Positions 7,990 to 16,184 of a DNA stretch of 64,000 bases are shown here, in pieces. Position 1 is the first letter of the stretch. Each line of letters begins with the position of its first letter. The notes below the pieces were generated by a model. The model did not search any database. It saw nothing but the letters and a program-made list of their open reading frames with translations, and was not told the origin of the DNA. The DNA is from JAZDFC01 sp043808235 (GTDB lineage Bacteria; Bacteroidota; Ignavibacteria; Ignavibacteriales; Melioribacteraceae): NCBI GenBank assembly GCA_043808235.1, contig JAZDFC010000092.1, positions 1 through 64,000 of the forward strand, written 5' to 3'. A program made the translations under genes and the position numbers.

Positions 7990-9831
7990 TCAAGCTGTGT
8001 TTTGAACAGCCAAATTTCTGAAGCTCGAAATTGGATTAGTAGAAAGAGACAATAGCCTCTGCTCCAGTTCTTCAAGTTCCTCTCTCATTTTCTCTTTTAC
8101 TTTACCGGGTTCTTCAATCATTTCCGGGATAAGATTTCTGTAATAATTTATTCCGTCCATCAAATTATTTGTAAAAGTATTGAGATTGGCTTCTACTTGC
8201 GCCGAAAAAGATTTTGTGTTGTCCTCAATCTTTTTCTTGAGGAACTCGATATAAATTGATAGTTCCTTTACGAACATATTCGGACGGGAGGAATGAGTAA
8301 TTAAATTTATTCGTCCGTAAATATGATCCGCCATTTCCTTAAGCGTACTTACTTTCGAAAAATATGCAAGATTGGGTCCGGGACAAACGGAGGTTGCCCG
8401 ACTTTGTTTTGGACTTTCAATATTATTAACAATCAATGCGGGAACGGTTAGTCCTTCGCAGAGGCATACTTTATCGACGGCTTTGTTATACTGTTCTTCA
8501 AATTCGTTTTGAGTCATATCGCTTTCTTTAAGAGCGGCAATTTTATTTTTCAGGTACGTTATCGAAGCAGTGCACAATGGTTTGTCGGAATATTCCTTGC
8601 TTGAAACTAAGTATTTGATCTTACATGCGCTACCCGGTTTGTTATTTGCTACCCGCTGCTGTTTTTCGATATCTTTACTATTATCTCGCAAATTATTAAA
8701 TGGAACACCGAGCGGAGAAACTTCACTTAAATAAATATCGTCCTCGCCTGCATCGCAAAGTTTTTGAAGTGTGTATTCATCAACATTCATCACTTCCGGC
8801 ACCAATAAAAACGGACTTCCCCAGCCAACGGAGTTTACTTCGTAATACCTGAGAAGAAACTCCTGCTCCGAATTTATTCCCACTCCACCCTGAACGGTAA
8901 CCTCAAAATTCATTGATTCACCGTCAACAATAATTCCTTTTTTCGATAGAGCAGGCAAATAAATTTCTAACAGCGACTGAAGCAATTCCGATTTTCTATT
9001 TTTAAATTCCTCGAGGATGGGACCTAATAAGAGACCATCAGTTGCGAATGCGTGCCCGCCGCAGTTCAATCCTGATTCGATACGAAACTCGGAAATCCAC
9101 AATCCCTTTTTAGCTAAAAATTTTCCCTGGATTAATGCCGAGCGGAAATCACTGACTTTAATCGTGATTTTCTTTTTTATACTGCCGTCAGCTTTGGGAT
9201 AAAAATCATCAAAGGTTTCGATGTAACTATATAAACGTGGATTCATTCCGGCGGAAAATACTATCGAACTTTCGAGATCGCTTTTTGCGAAACCCCGCAA
9301 TGCGGAATGAGCATCATTAAATTCAGGGGGCAGAGGATTTCCGGCACTGTCGTAATTAACTTTATCCAACTTCGTCATAATGTTCACATCGATTGAGCCT
9401 GGCTCAATTAGTTCGCATAGTTGATTTTGAATTTCCATTTTTTGTTTTTGATCTTCTTCGCCGAGCATTCTGTTATATAAAATTTTTAATTCCGAACGAT
9501 TCGGAAGCATTTCAAAAAACCTGGTAAGGTCGCTGCTTTTTTCAAGAACTGAATTTTTTAATTTTATGATTTGATCTTTTACGAGCAGATTTACAGTGTT
9601 AAGATATTCAGTTATTCTACGCGCGCGCGAATCCTCTTCCGACGATTGAATTCGTTCATAAGGTTGACCAATCTTTTCTAAATAATGTTTGCGAAGTTCT
9701 TCCATTATGCCGTCATCTACGAGCGAGATAACGGAAGAGATACCGTACTTTGCTACTTTAACCGGTGCATCTACCGAGTAGCCGACTCCAAGCACAGGTA
9801 TGTGAAATTTGTGTTGTCTAAATGTTGCCAT
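7990..9831 (-). CDS. Large conserved protein of unknown function with TIM-barrel-like N-terminus
   Basis: 613 residues, no signal peptide, no membrane segment. The N-terminus HIPVLGVGYSVDAPVKVAKYGISSV and the middle block VTVQGGVGINSEQEFLLRYY, SVGWGSPFLLVPE and YLSEVSPLGVPFNNLR recall the barrel phosphate-binding loops of nitronate monooxygenase or glutamate-synthase-type flavoenzymes. I cannot place it in a named family. The C-terminal 120 residues are strongly helical and charged (IEEPGKVKEKMREELEELEQ), likely coiled coil. Cys residues occur in CLCEGL and VCPGPN. It stands alone, flanked by divergent or unrelated genes. Similar long proteins occur in Bacteroidota, to my recollection as hypotheticals. 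Confidence 0.55.
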   Translation of the reverse strand: MATFRQHKFHIPVLGVGYSVDAPVKVAKYGISSVISLVDDGIMEELRKHYLEKIGQPYERIQSSEEDSRARRITEYLNTVNLLVKDQIIKLKNSVLEKSSDLTRFFEMLPNRSELKILYNRMLGEEDQKQKMEIQNQLCELIEPGSIDVNIMTKLDKVNYDSAGNPLPPEFNDAHSALRGFAKSDLESSIVFSAGMNPRLYSYIETFDDFYPKADGSIKKKITIKVSDFRSALIQGKFLAKKGLWISEFRIESGLNCGGHAFATDGLLLGPILEEFKNRKSELLQSLLEIYLPALSKKGIIVDGESMNFEVTVQGGVGINSEQEFLLRYYEVNSVGWGSPFLLVPEVMNVDEYTLQKLCDAGEDDIYLSEVSPLGVPFNNLRDNSKDIEKQQRVANNKPGSACKIKYLVSSKEYSDKPLCTASITYLKNKIAALKESDMTQNEFEEQYNKAVDKVCLCEGLTVPALIVNNIESPKQSRATSVCPGPNLAYFSKVSTLKEMADHIYGRINLITHSSRPNMFVKELSIYIEFLKKKIEDNTKSFSAQVEANLNTFTNNLMDGINYYRNLIPEMIEEPGKVKEKMREELEELEQRLLSLSTNPISSFRNLAVQNTA

Positions 9832-10141
9832 GTTGTATCTCGAAGCTGATAAATGATGCGGTTCAAATCTTAATTGCGGGAGGACAATTAGCGCGAGCTG
9901 TTATTTTCCAATAAAATAAGAAGAACCATTTATTTTATACTAATGTAATGATATTATTAGAAAAGATTATTCCGTACGGCAGGTAAATAGGTCTTTAAGG
10001 GATAGTTTTACATTTCTTTTACAAATGAGATGCGTGAATTGCAATAGAATGGCAATGATAGAGAATACACGCAATAATTGGTGTAGTTCAAAAAGCAAAG
10101 CAATTTAATATGAATTTGGATTGAAATTAGTTAGAATAATT
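9832..10141. other. Intergenic stretch, nothing recognised
   Basis: A 310-bp AT-rich gap upstream of the 613-residue gene and downstream of the SDR gene. No ORF with coding character, no clear hairpin with a T-run and no known RNA were seen. It must contain the promoter of the minus-strand gene ending at 7990, but I cannot point to a specific box. Confidence 0.5.
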
Positions 10142-10942
10142 TTATTTCCCTCTTTCAATCGACTTGCGCGCTGTGTTGTCCACGAGCTGCGGGGCTATTA
10201 GCTTCATCCACAATCCAAGTTTCGCTTTTGATGTCATCACCAATTCGCGTTTACGTTTTGATATTGCCTCGATGATTAATGCGGCACATTTTTCAACGCT
10301 CATTACTTTTGTTTCATCAAGATGACTTTTACCGAGTGGTTTTCCATCAGAGCCAAATGCTCGTTCGCGCATTTCGGTGGCAACAAATCCGGGATAAATC
10401 ATTGATACTGAGACGCCGGAGTCCGCCAATTCGATTCGCAGTGAATCGAAGAATCCAGCCATTGCGTGTTTGCTAGCAGAATAAGCGGTGCGGGTTGGAA
10501 CGCCCGTTTTTCCGGTTAAACTTGATATGCCGACAATTCTTCCCTTCGTTTGTTTGAGATAGGGGAGAGCATAATAAGTACAGTAAACGCTCCCGAGATA
10601 ATTTACCCTCATAATTTTTTCAAACAGATCGAGATCGGTAATTTGATCGAACCGCGCCCACATTGATAGTCCGGCATTATTGAACAAACAATCAACTCTT
10701 CCGAATTCCGAAATAGTTTTATCGATAAGATTTTTACATTGATCTTTTTCGGCAACATCAGTTTGAACTGCCAGAACATTCGCGCCAAGGTTTTTGCATT
10801 CGGCAGCGACTTCATATAACCTGTTTATATCCCTCGCGGCTATTGAAAGCAGAGCCCCCTGCTTTGCCAGTTGCTTTGCCATCTCTTTTCCAATACCTGT
10901 AGAAGCGCCGGTGATAATAACTACATTATTTTTGAATGTCAT
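10142..10942 (-). CDS. Short-chain dehydrogenase/reductase
   Basis: 266 residues with the classical SDR pattern: cofactor loop TGASTGIGKEMA near the N-terminus, NNAGLSMWA, the catalytic Ser in VGISSLTGKTG, and YSASKHA (Tyr-x-x-x-Lys). The C-terminal extension with AKLGLWMKLIAPQLVD is typical of the DhrS7-like membrane-associated group. It oxidises or reduces an alcohol/ketone with NAD(P)(H); the substrate cannot be read from sequence. It lies 65 bp upstream (in minus-strand order, downstream) of no cofunctional gene; the neighbour is the deaminase. Confidence 0.88.
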   Translation of the reverse strand: MTFKNNVVIITGASTGIGKEMAKQLAKQGALLSIAARDINRLYEVAAECKNLGANVLAVQTDVAEKDQCKNLIDKTISEFGRVDCLFNNAGLSMWARFDQITDLDLFEKIMRVNYLGSVYCTYYALPYLKQTKGRIVGISSLTGKTGVPTRTAYSASKHAMAGFFDSLRIELADSGVSVSMIYPGFVATEMRERAFGSDGKPLGKSHLDETKVMSVEKCAALIIEAISKRKRELVMTSKAKLGLWMKLIAPQLVDNTARKSIERGK

Positions 10943-11007
10943 AAATTGCTCTCAAGTTTATTTTAAATCCATTTATCTTATTCTTGCTCATATTCTTAAT
11001 CATAATC

Positions 11008-11457
11008 TTATTCTTGATCTTCCACTCCTATGTCTTCATTCCAAAGCTGCGGTTTGTCCTTAATAAATTTGCTCATCATTTTAATGCATGTTTCATCATT
11101 CAATACCGTAACTTCAACTCCTCTTGAGATTAATAATTCTTCCTCGCCCATAAAAGTTTTGTTCTCGCCTATAATCACTCTCGGAATTCCATACAGTAGA
11201 ATAGCGCCTGAACACATTGAGCATGGGGATAGAGTAGTATATAAAACAGATTCTTTATAAATTGATGCCGGTTGTCTTCCGGCATTTTCCAGAGCATCTA
11301 TTTCACCGTGAAGGATAGCGCTTCCTTTTTGAACGCGTCGGTTATGTCCCCGCCCAATAATTTTTCTGTTATGAACAATCACCGAACCGATTGGAATTCC
11401 ACCTTCGTCCAATCCTTTTTGCGCTTCGTCAATAGCGGCTTGCATAAACTTATCCAT
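11008..11457 (-). CDS. Cytosine deaminase of the yeast FCY1 type
   Basis: 149 residues of the cytidine-deaminase-like fold. The zinc site is complete: HGEIDAL (His ligand and proton-shuttling Glu) and SPCSMCSGAILLYG (two Cys ligands). The C-terminal tail LWNEDIG is characteristic of the fungal-type cytosine deaminases that convert cytosine to uracil, rather than of tRNA adenosine deaminases or guanine deaminases. Yeast-like enzymes usually have Asp at the x of PCxMC; here it is Ser, which could alter specificity. The enzyme would act in pyrimidine salvage. Confidence 0.78.
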   Translation of the reverse strand: MDKFMQAAIDEAQKGLDEGGIPIGSVIVHNRKIIGRGHNRRVQKGSAILHGEIDALENAGRQPASIYKESVLYTTLSPCSMCSGAILLYGIPRVIIGENKTFMGEEELLISRGVEVTVLNDETCIKMMSKFIKDKPQLWNEDIGVEDQE

Positions 11458-11563
11458 TAATACCTCATTGATTGATTAACTAACTCAGTATATTAAGTTA
11501 AGAGCATAATTCAAAATGAAAATTTTAGAAATGATTATTACACGAAAAAAGGTTGTTATAAAA

Positions 11564-11609
11564 ATTCCCGGAATTTTTATCATTGCATACCAAATCAAAT
11601 TCCGGGAAT
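11564..11609 (-). terminator. Rho-independent terminator of the 11641-12333 gene
   Basis: Perfect 13-bp inverted repeat: ATTCCCGGAATTT at 11564-11576 and AAATTCCGGGAAT at 11597-11609, separated by 20 bases. On the minus strand the stem is followed by TTTTTAT, and it sits just past the stop codon at 11641, as expected for an intrinsic terminator. Confidence 0.8.
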
Positions 11610-11640
11610 CTAAAACAAACATCTATTTAACAGTGAATAG

Positions 11641-12333
11641 CTATTTCACCTCTACGATAGCAACAGCAAAAGGTTTCGCCATTTCATATGCAATGGGGAT
11701 GACTTCTTTTCCTTGGTTGTAATCCCAGAATTTGTCTTCGGGGCAGTTGCGTCTGAATCCTACAGTATGAAGAATATACAATTGCCACCCCGGTTTAGCG
11801 GATGATAGCCAGTTGCCAACATCCATCTGCATATCATTTCCTTCGGTATCAGTCCAATCAACACCTGAGGTAATCCAATCGCGAATTCCGCTTGTTGTAT
11901 TATAAGTTATAAAACACAACGGTTGATTTGCATGAAGCATTTCCTCGGAATCCGACGGCCATTTATCGAAAAGTTTATTTCCAACAAAATCGTAGTTGGA
12001 ATAAATCTTCCAATAAACAAGTTCTTCAGTCATCTTGCTAAATTCTTTGTGTTTATTGTTGAACTGTTTCAACAAATCATCGTAAGTTTTCCCTTGCGGG
12101 CAAAGCGCTCTAAGATTTATTGACCCGCCAGTTTCAACAAAGAATTTGCCGCCGGTGAATTCAAACTGCGAAGCATCATAAAAATCTTTTTGTGGGTAAC
12201 CAGCTTTTGAAACGCAAATAGAACTGTAGCCGAATGCTTTAATGTACCCCTGATCGAGCTCGGCAAACGTAAAAGCTAAAAATGATATAATAAAAACGAG
12301 CAAAGTGGAAATGAAAATTTTGTTACTTCTCAT
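11641..12333 (-). CDS. Exported protein of unknown function
   Basis: 230 residues with an N-terminal hydrophobic signal (FISTLLVFIISFLAFTFA), so probably secreted or periplasmic. The mature part contains three Cys (SSICVSKAG, LRALCPQG, RRNCPED) and many aromatic residues, and ends PFAVAIVEVK. It lacks the T9SS sorting domain of the following genes. I recognise no family. The good terminator and the 95-bp gap to the next gene suggest it is transcribed on its own or as the last gene after the 12429-14471 gene. Confidence 0.6.
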   Translation of the reverse strand: MRSNKIFISTLLVFIISFLAFTFAELDQGYIKAFGYSSICVSKAGYPQKDFYDASQFEFTGGKFFVETGGSINLRALCPQGKTYDDLLKQFNNKHKEFSKMTEELVYWKIYSNYDFVGNKLFDKWPSDSEEMLHANQPLCFITYNTTSGIRDWITSGVDWTDTEGNDMQMDVGNWLSSAKPGWQLYILHTVGFRRNCPEDKFWDYNQGKEVIPIAYEMAKPFAVAIVEVK

Positions 12334-12428
12334 AACTGCTCCATTTTATAATTGGTGAATGAGTTCGTTTATAAAATACTATTTTTTCCGACATATTATT
12401 TCATTAATAACATTCCGCCGAAATTATT

Positions 12429-14471
12429 TTAACGGAGTAGAATCATTTTCTTTACGTCGGTAAAATTTCCCGATGTTAATTTATAAAAATATACACCGCT
12501 CGGTAATGATTCTGCATTCCATGTAATTGAATATGTACCTGCAGGTTTTTCTGCTTCAACAAGCGTTGCTACTTCTCTCCCAAGTATATCAAATATTTTT
12601 AACGATACATGTTGTAGAGACGGGATATATCCCGTCTCTACGGCGGGTAATGCGTATTTAATAGTTGTCGTCGGATTAAACGGATTGGGGTAGTTTTGAT
12701 ACAAATAAAAATCATTCGGTAACTCGTTAATATTATCTTCAACAGATACTGTACCACCCGGTATGCCCGTAATTAATATACTTTTTTTAAGAGTCGAGAA
12801 CTCACTCATAATTACTTCAATGCTTACGGTATCAACAGTGGTTTCGGCAAGGTTTTCCGTAATTTCATAATCCAAGCTAAACGTAAATATATCCCATGAC
12901 TCAACCATTCCGGTCTGAGCTGTAACAGGCTCTACCCATCCTAAAACTGAGCTTATCGAGTAAGAGAAATCTTTAGCGAATGAACATTGATTTTTGAAGA
13001 ACGCCTCTATTTGTCCGGAGATACCGCTGGAATCACTGAAGTCTTCCGCAAGAATAAGTCCACCGTAAGAATCGGTTCCGCCTGCATTAATCTGAGGTGG
13101 AATTGAACATAAATTAGCTAATCCCCCCGCCGGTTCAATAAGGTTGTTGCTTAAAAACGAAATCAAATTTTCGGATACTATTGTTCCCGCAAAATTGTTT
13201 TCCGAAAAATCCATAAATGCATTTTCGTTATTAGTATTCGAAACATATATGCTTTGTGTCCCGATTAATGTAGTCCCGGATCCGAATGCGCCCATATTAC
13301 CGAAAGACAATTCTTTCCCTTCAATGAAAACTGCATCAGCTTCAATTTTAAAAAACTCACTCATGGGTAAAACCATATCACTGGAATTATACGCCGACTT
13401 TTTAGGGCTGTCGTTAAAAACCGGGTTATGCCTAAATACTTGACACAAAAAACTGATTTCGCTAAACGGAGAATAAATTACGCCGGCATTGTCGATTTTG
13501 TTGGAAAACACCGATACATTTCCTCCCGGATCAATAAAGCCATTACCGGGAAGACCGGCATTAATAAATCCCCTGTTTCGAAAATCATCGGTGTGGAAAT
13601 AGATGTTATCGCCTCCCATTCCCGGGGCGCCGTTACCGCCTTGAATTGTACCCATATTATAAAAAAGCGCTGTTCCTTCAGGGTTTATACAATTAATATT
13701 TATATCACCCTGAAATATAAATGGGACTCCATTTGAATCACACGATGCAATTTTCCCAAAATTATAAAATTGCTCATTTGAACTTATGGTTAAGCCAAAT
13801 CTGGAAAAAATATTATTATTATTATCAATCGATGCTGCATCAATCCATGTATGATATCCGCCGTGTATGGTCCCGAGATTATTAAATAACCGGTTCCTTG
13901 CAGAAAGTGAAATACCATTTGAATCACAAGATATGATTCCGTCGTTTTCAATATTGTCTGCTGCTTCTATCCACAAACCGGAATAGTCCCATCCGGATAT
14001 GGAGCCGGAGTTTATAAGTGTTCCCGATTGGATGAAATTCACATTCTTAAGTAAACCGCTGTTATTTACTTGATCTCCCACAAAAAGGGAAACCCCATTC
14101 GAATCACATGTTATTAAACCGTTGTTTTCAATATTATCTCTTACCAAAAACAACAATTCAGAACCTTCTCTGGCGGCTATCGAGCCGGAGTTAACCAATG
14201 TTCCGGACTCTATCGAACTAGCATATTCCAAGAAACCGTTGTTTTCTAGTCTATTTATTTGTACATGATTATTGTTCAACTGCACCGTAACTGAAGGTGG
14301 AATTATTACATCATCAATAACATCCGGAACTCCAACTGGAGACCAGTTGTTCGGATTAAGCCATGCCCCATCCCCGGATGCATTAGTAAAAGTTTTTGTT
14401 GTTTGAGCATTTGTAAGATTGGCAAATAAAAAGAATGCTATTGAGAGGAAAAAACAAGTGTGCTTTTTCAT
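12429..14471 (-). CDS. T9SS cargo, surface protein with NW..G.P..DDV head (paralogue A)
   Basis: 680 residues: signal peptide to TNAQ, then GDGAWLNPNNWSPVGVPDVI leading to DDVIIPPSV, a head seen in large secreted proteins with beta-helix-like repeats. The central part repeats short units of the type NNGLITCDSNGVSL/NDGIISCDSNGISL. An Ig-like segment (SSVLGWVEPV...SLDYEI) precedes the T9SS sorting domain (residues about 595-680: YQNYPNPFNPTTTIKYAL, then VKKMILLR). T9SS moves folded cargo through the outer membrane and cleaves this domain, often anchoring the protein on the cell surface. A 28-bp palindrome is embedded in frame in the sorting domain. Same head in the genes at 16185 and 18422. Confidence 0.85.
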   Translation of the reverse strand: MKKHTCFFLSIAFFLFANLTNAQTTKTFTNASGDGAWLNPNNWSPVGVPDVIDDVIIPPSVTVQLNNNHVQINRLENNGFLEYASSIESGTLVNSGSIAAREGSELLFLVRDNIENNGLITCDSNGVSLFVGDQVNNSGLLKNVNFIQSGTLINSGSISGWDYSGLWIEAADNIENDGIISCDSNGISLSARNRLFNNLGTIHGGYHTWIDAASIDNNNNIFSRFGLTISSNEQFYNFGKIASCDSNGVPFIFQGDININCINPEGTALFYNMGTIQGGNGAPGMGGDNIYFHTDDFRNRGFINAGLPGNGFIDPGGNVSVFSNKIDNAGVIYSPFSEISFLCQVFRHNPVFNDSPKKSAYNSSDMVLPMSEFFKIEADAVFIEGKELSFGNMGAFGSGTTLIGTQSIYVSNTNNENAFMDFSENNFAGTIVSENLISFLSNNLIEPAGGLANLCSIPPQINAGGTDSYGGLILAEDFSDSSGISGQIEAFFKNQCSFAKDFSYSISSVLGWVEPVTAQTGMVESWDIFTFSLDYEITENLAETTVDTVSIEVIMSEFSTLKKSILITGIPGGTVSVEDNINELPNDFYLYQNYPNPFNPTTTIKYALPAVETGYIPSLQHVSLKIFDILGREVATLVEAEKPAGTYSITWNAESLPSGVYFYKLTSGNFTDVKKMILLR
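12614..12641. repeat. 28-bp coding palindrome, copy 1 (centre CGGGATATATCCCG)
   Basis: Perfect self-complementary element: GTAGAGACGGGATA then its reverse complement. Inside the sorting-domain codons of the gene at 12429 it is read as VETGYIPSL. Left and right flanks in gene order are TTACCCGCC and AACATGT. Confidence 0.95.
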
Positions 14472-14675
14472 TGGAGTGTTCTCTATTTATGTTGGTAAAA
14501 TATTTTGCATACAAACAATATTACTCAACAAATTGAAGGGTAAAAAACTATAAACATGGGTATCATCAAAAAAAATATTCGAAACTCTATTTGAAGTTAG
14601 GACATTATGTGCATATGTGCAACAATGACAATTATAATTTTCATCAAGCTATTATTGAATTATGGCAAGTAAAAT

Positions 14676-14722
14676 ACCTCCAGGATTTTATGTTTATGTG
14701 GGCAGTTTAAAATCCTGGAGGT
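14676..14722. repeat. 15-bp inverted repeat between genes, flanked by a 9-bp direct repeat
   Basis: Perfect arms ACCTCCAGGATTTTA (14676-14690) and TAAAATCCTGGAGGT (14708-14722) with a 17-base loop. It lies 12 bp past the stop of the kelch gene (minus strand) but is not followed by a T-run, so it is a weak terminator candidate. ATGGCAAGT occurs on both sides (14662-14670 and 14726-14734), like a target-site duplication. The arm is similar in sequence (CCTCCA..) to the coding hairpin at 46234. Confidence 0.8.
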
Positions 14723-14733
14723 ACAATGGCAAG

Positions 14734-16056
14734 TTACTTTAACAGCATCAATTTCTTCGAACTTACAAACGTACCGGCGCGAAGTTGATAAATGTACATG
14801 CCGCTCGAAAGACTCGAAGCGTCAAAATTTACTTCGTATGTACCGGCAGATTTCTTTTCATCAATAAGCGTAGCAACTTCTCTTCCAAGTACATCATACA
14901 CCTTTAACGTGACATGTTGTAGAGACGCCATATATGGCGTCTCTACACCCGGGATGGAATATTTTATTGTTGTGGTCGGATTAAACGGATTCGGGTAATT
15001 CTGATAAAGAATAAAATCTATTGGCAACTCTGATCCGGCAGTAACACCGGTCGTCGAAAAAGCGAATTCATAGGTTGTATTCAAAATATTGCCTTCATCA
15101 TCTTTACCGCCAAATAAAATAACTCTATCGTTTGGTTCATCATACACTGCAGCAGAGTACGATATTTTTTTTGGCAGATTCGGCATTTCGCTCCATTTGA
15201 ATTCGTCCGGCGAAAATTTCCAAACACCATCTACAGTTTCATAACCTTTCTGATTATATTCTTCACCTCCTATTACCAATAGACCATGCTCTTTCGCGTC
15301 GCAGCATGGAGCCTTGTCCAGCCATCCCGGCACAGGATCATCAAGTTCGAAACTAAATATGGTATATGCGTCAGCTACTTCTTCATAGACATACATCCTT
15401 TCGGGTGCTTTATAAACTTGAAGGTTATAAACTAAACCAACCCGTGGTAACATTCTCTGATGATATGAAGTAAACGGAGGGTCATTTTTCCTTGTAAATT
15501 GATTAGTGGAAGTGTTATACATCCACGCATCTTTAATGTATCCGGAACTATTATAATTTCGGAGTCCGTCGACAATAAGAACCTCTCCATTTTCCAAAAC
15601 GGCGGAAGAATGTGAAAAACGGGCTTCCGGTTTCTCGCCGTTAATTGTTACTTCATCCCATCTGTTCAAGAAAGAATCATAACACCACATATCATCGAAT
15701 AAATTACCATCATTATCACGCCCCCCGTGAATGTAAAATTTATTTTCCTCAACCCAGGAAGCGAAGTCTTTCCGCGGCGTTGGAGGACTATTGCCGGGTG
15801 TAATTTCACTCCAATCATTCTGTTCAAACACAAAAAGATCGTTAAATAAATCCTGTTCCGGTACACCTCCTCCAAAAAGCAATATTCCTCCGCTTGGCAA
15901 GGTTGCCATAGCTGCGCCTTCTCTAGCAGAAGGAGCATTAGATGTATTGACCTCATTCCATGTTTGAGCTATAGGCGCCGATGAAAATAATATGAAGATT
16001 ATAAGCGAATTGATACAGAAGATAAAGTATAAATTATTAGAGCTGTTCAGTTTCAT
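14734..16056 (-). CDS. T9SS cargo, kelch-repeat propeller protein
   Basis: 440 residues. An N-terminal hydrophobic signal ending SSAPIAQ is followed by about five kelch blades: SGGILLFGGGVPEQDLFNDL, KFYIHGGRDNDGNLFDDMW, GEVLIVDGLRNYNSSGYIKD, VIGGEEYNQKGYETVDGVW and RVILFGGKDDEGNILNTTYE. The last about 85 residues are the T9SS sorting domain (YQNYPNPFNPTTTIKYSIP to SSKKLMLLK). A kelch propeller usually binds protein or sugar ligands; no catalytic residues are evident. The sorting domain carries a 28-bp palindrome. Expected location: cell surface or medium. Confidence 0.87.
   Translation of the reverse strand: MKLNSSNNLYFIFCINSLIIFILFSSAPIAQTWNEVNTSNAPSAREGAAMATLPSGGILLFGGGVPEQDLFNDLFVFEQNDWSEITPGNSPPTPRKDFASWVEENKFYIHGGRDNDGNLFDDMWCYDSFLNRWDEVTINGEKPEARFSHSSAVLENGEVLIVDGLRNYNSSGYIKDAWMYNTSTNQFTRKNDPPFTSYHQRMLPRVGLVYNLQVYKAPERMYVYEEVADAYTIFSFELDDPVPGWLDKAPCCDAKEHGLLVIGGEEYNQKGYETVDGVWKFSPDEFKWSEMPNLPKKISYSAAVYDEPNDRVILFGGKDDEGNILNTTYEFAFSTTGVTAGSELPIDFILYQNYPNPFNPTTTIKYSIPGVETPYMASLQHVTLKVYDVLGREVATLIDEKKSAGTYEVNFDASSLSSGMYIYQLRAGTFVSSKKLMLLK
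14919..14946. repeat. 28-bp coding palindrome, copy 2 (centre CGCCATATATGGCG)
   Basis: Perfect palindrome built from GTAGAGACGCCATA and its reverse complement, in the sorting domain of the kelch gene, read as VETPYMASL. Right flank in gene order AACATGT; left flank CCATCCCGGGT. Confidence 0.95.
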
Positions 16057-16184
16057 TATTGTATCCCCATTATTACAATTAAATGTTTAGACAATTTTAA
16101 TTCTCACTAAAAAGCTATAACAAAATATACATCTCCGTTTATTTAGTTACAAGTTTACCAACCATTCGAATGCTTAATTTGGCA

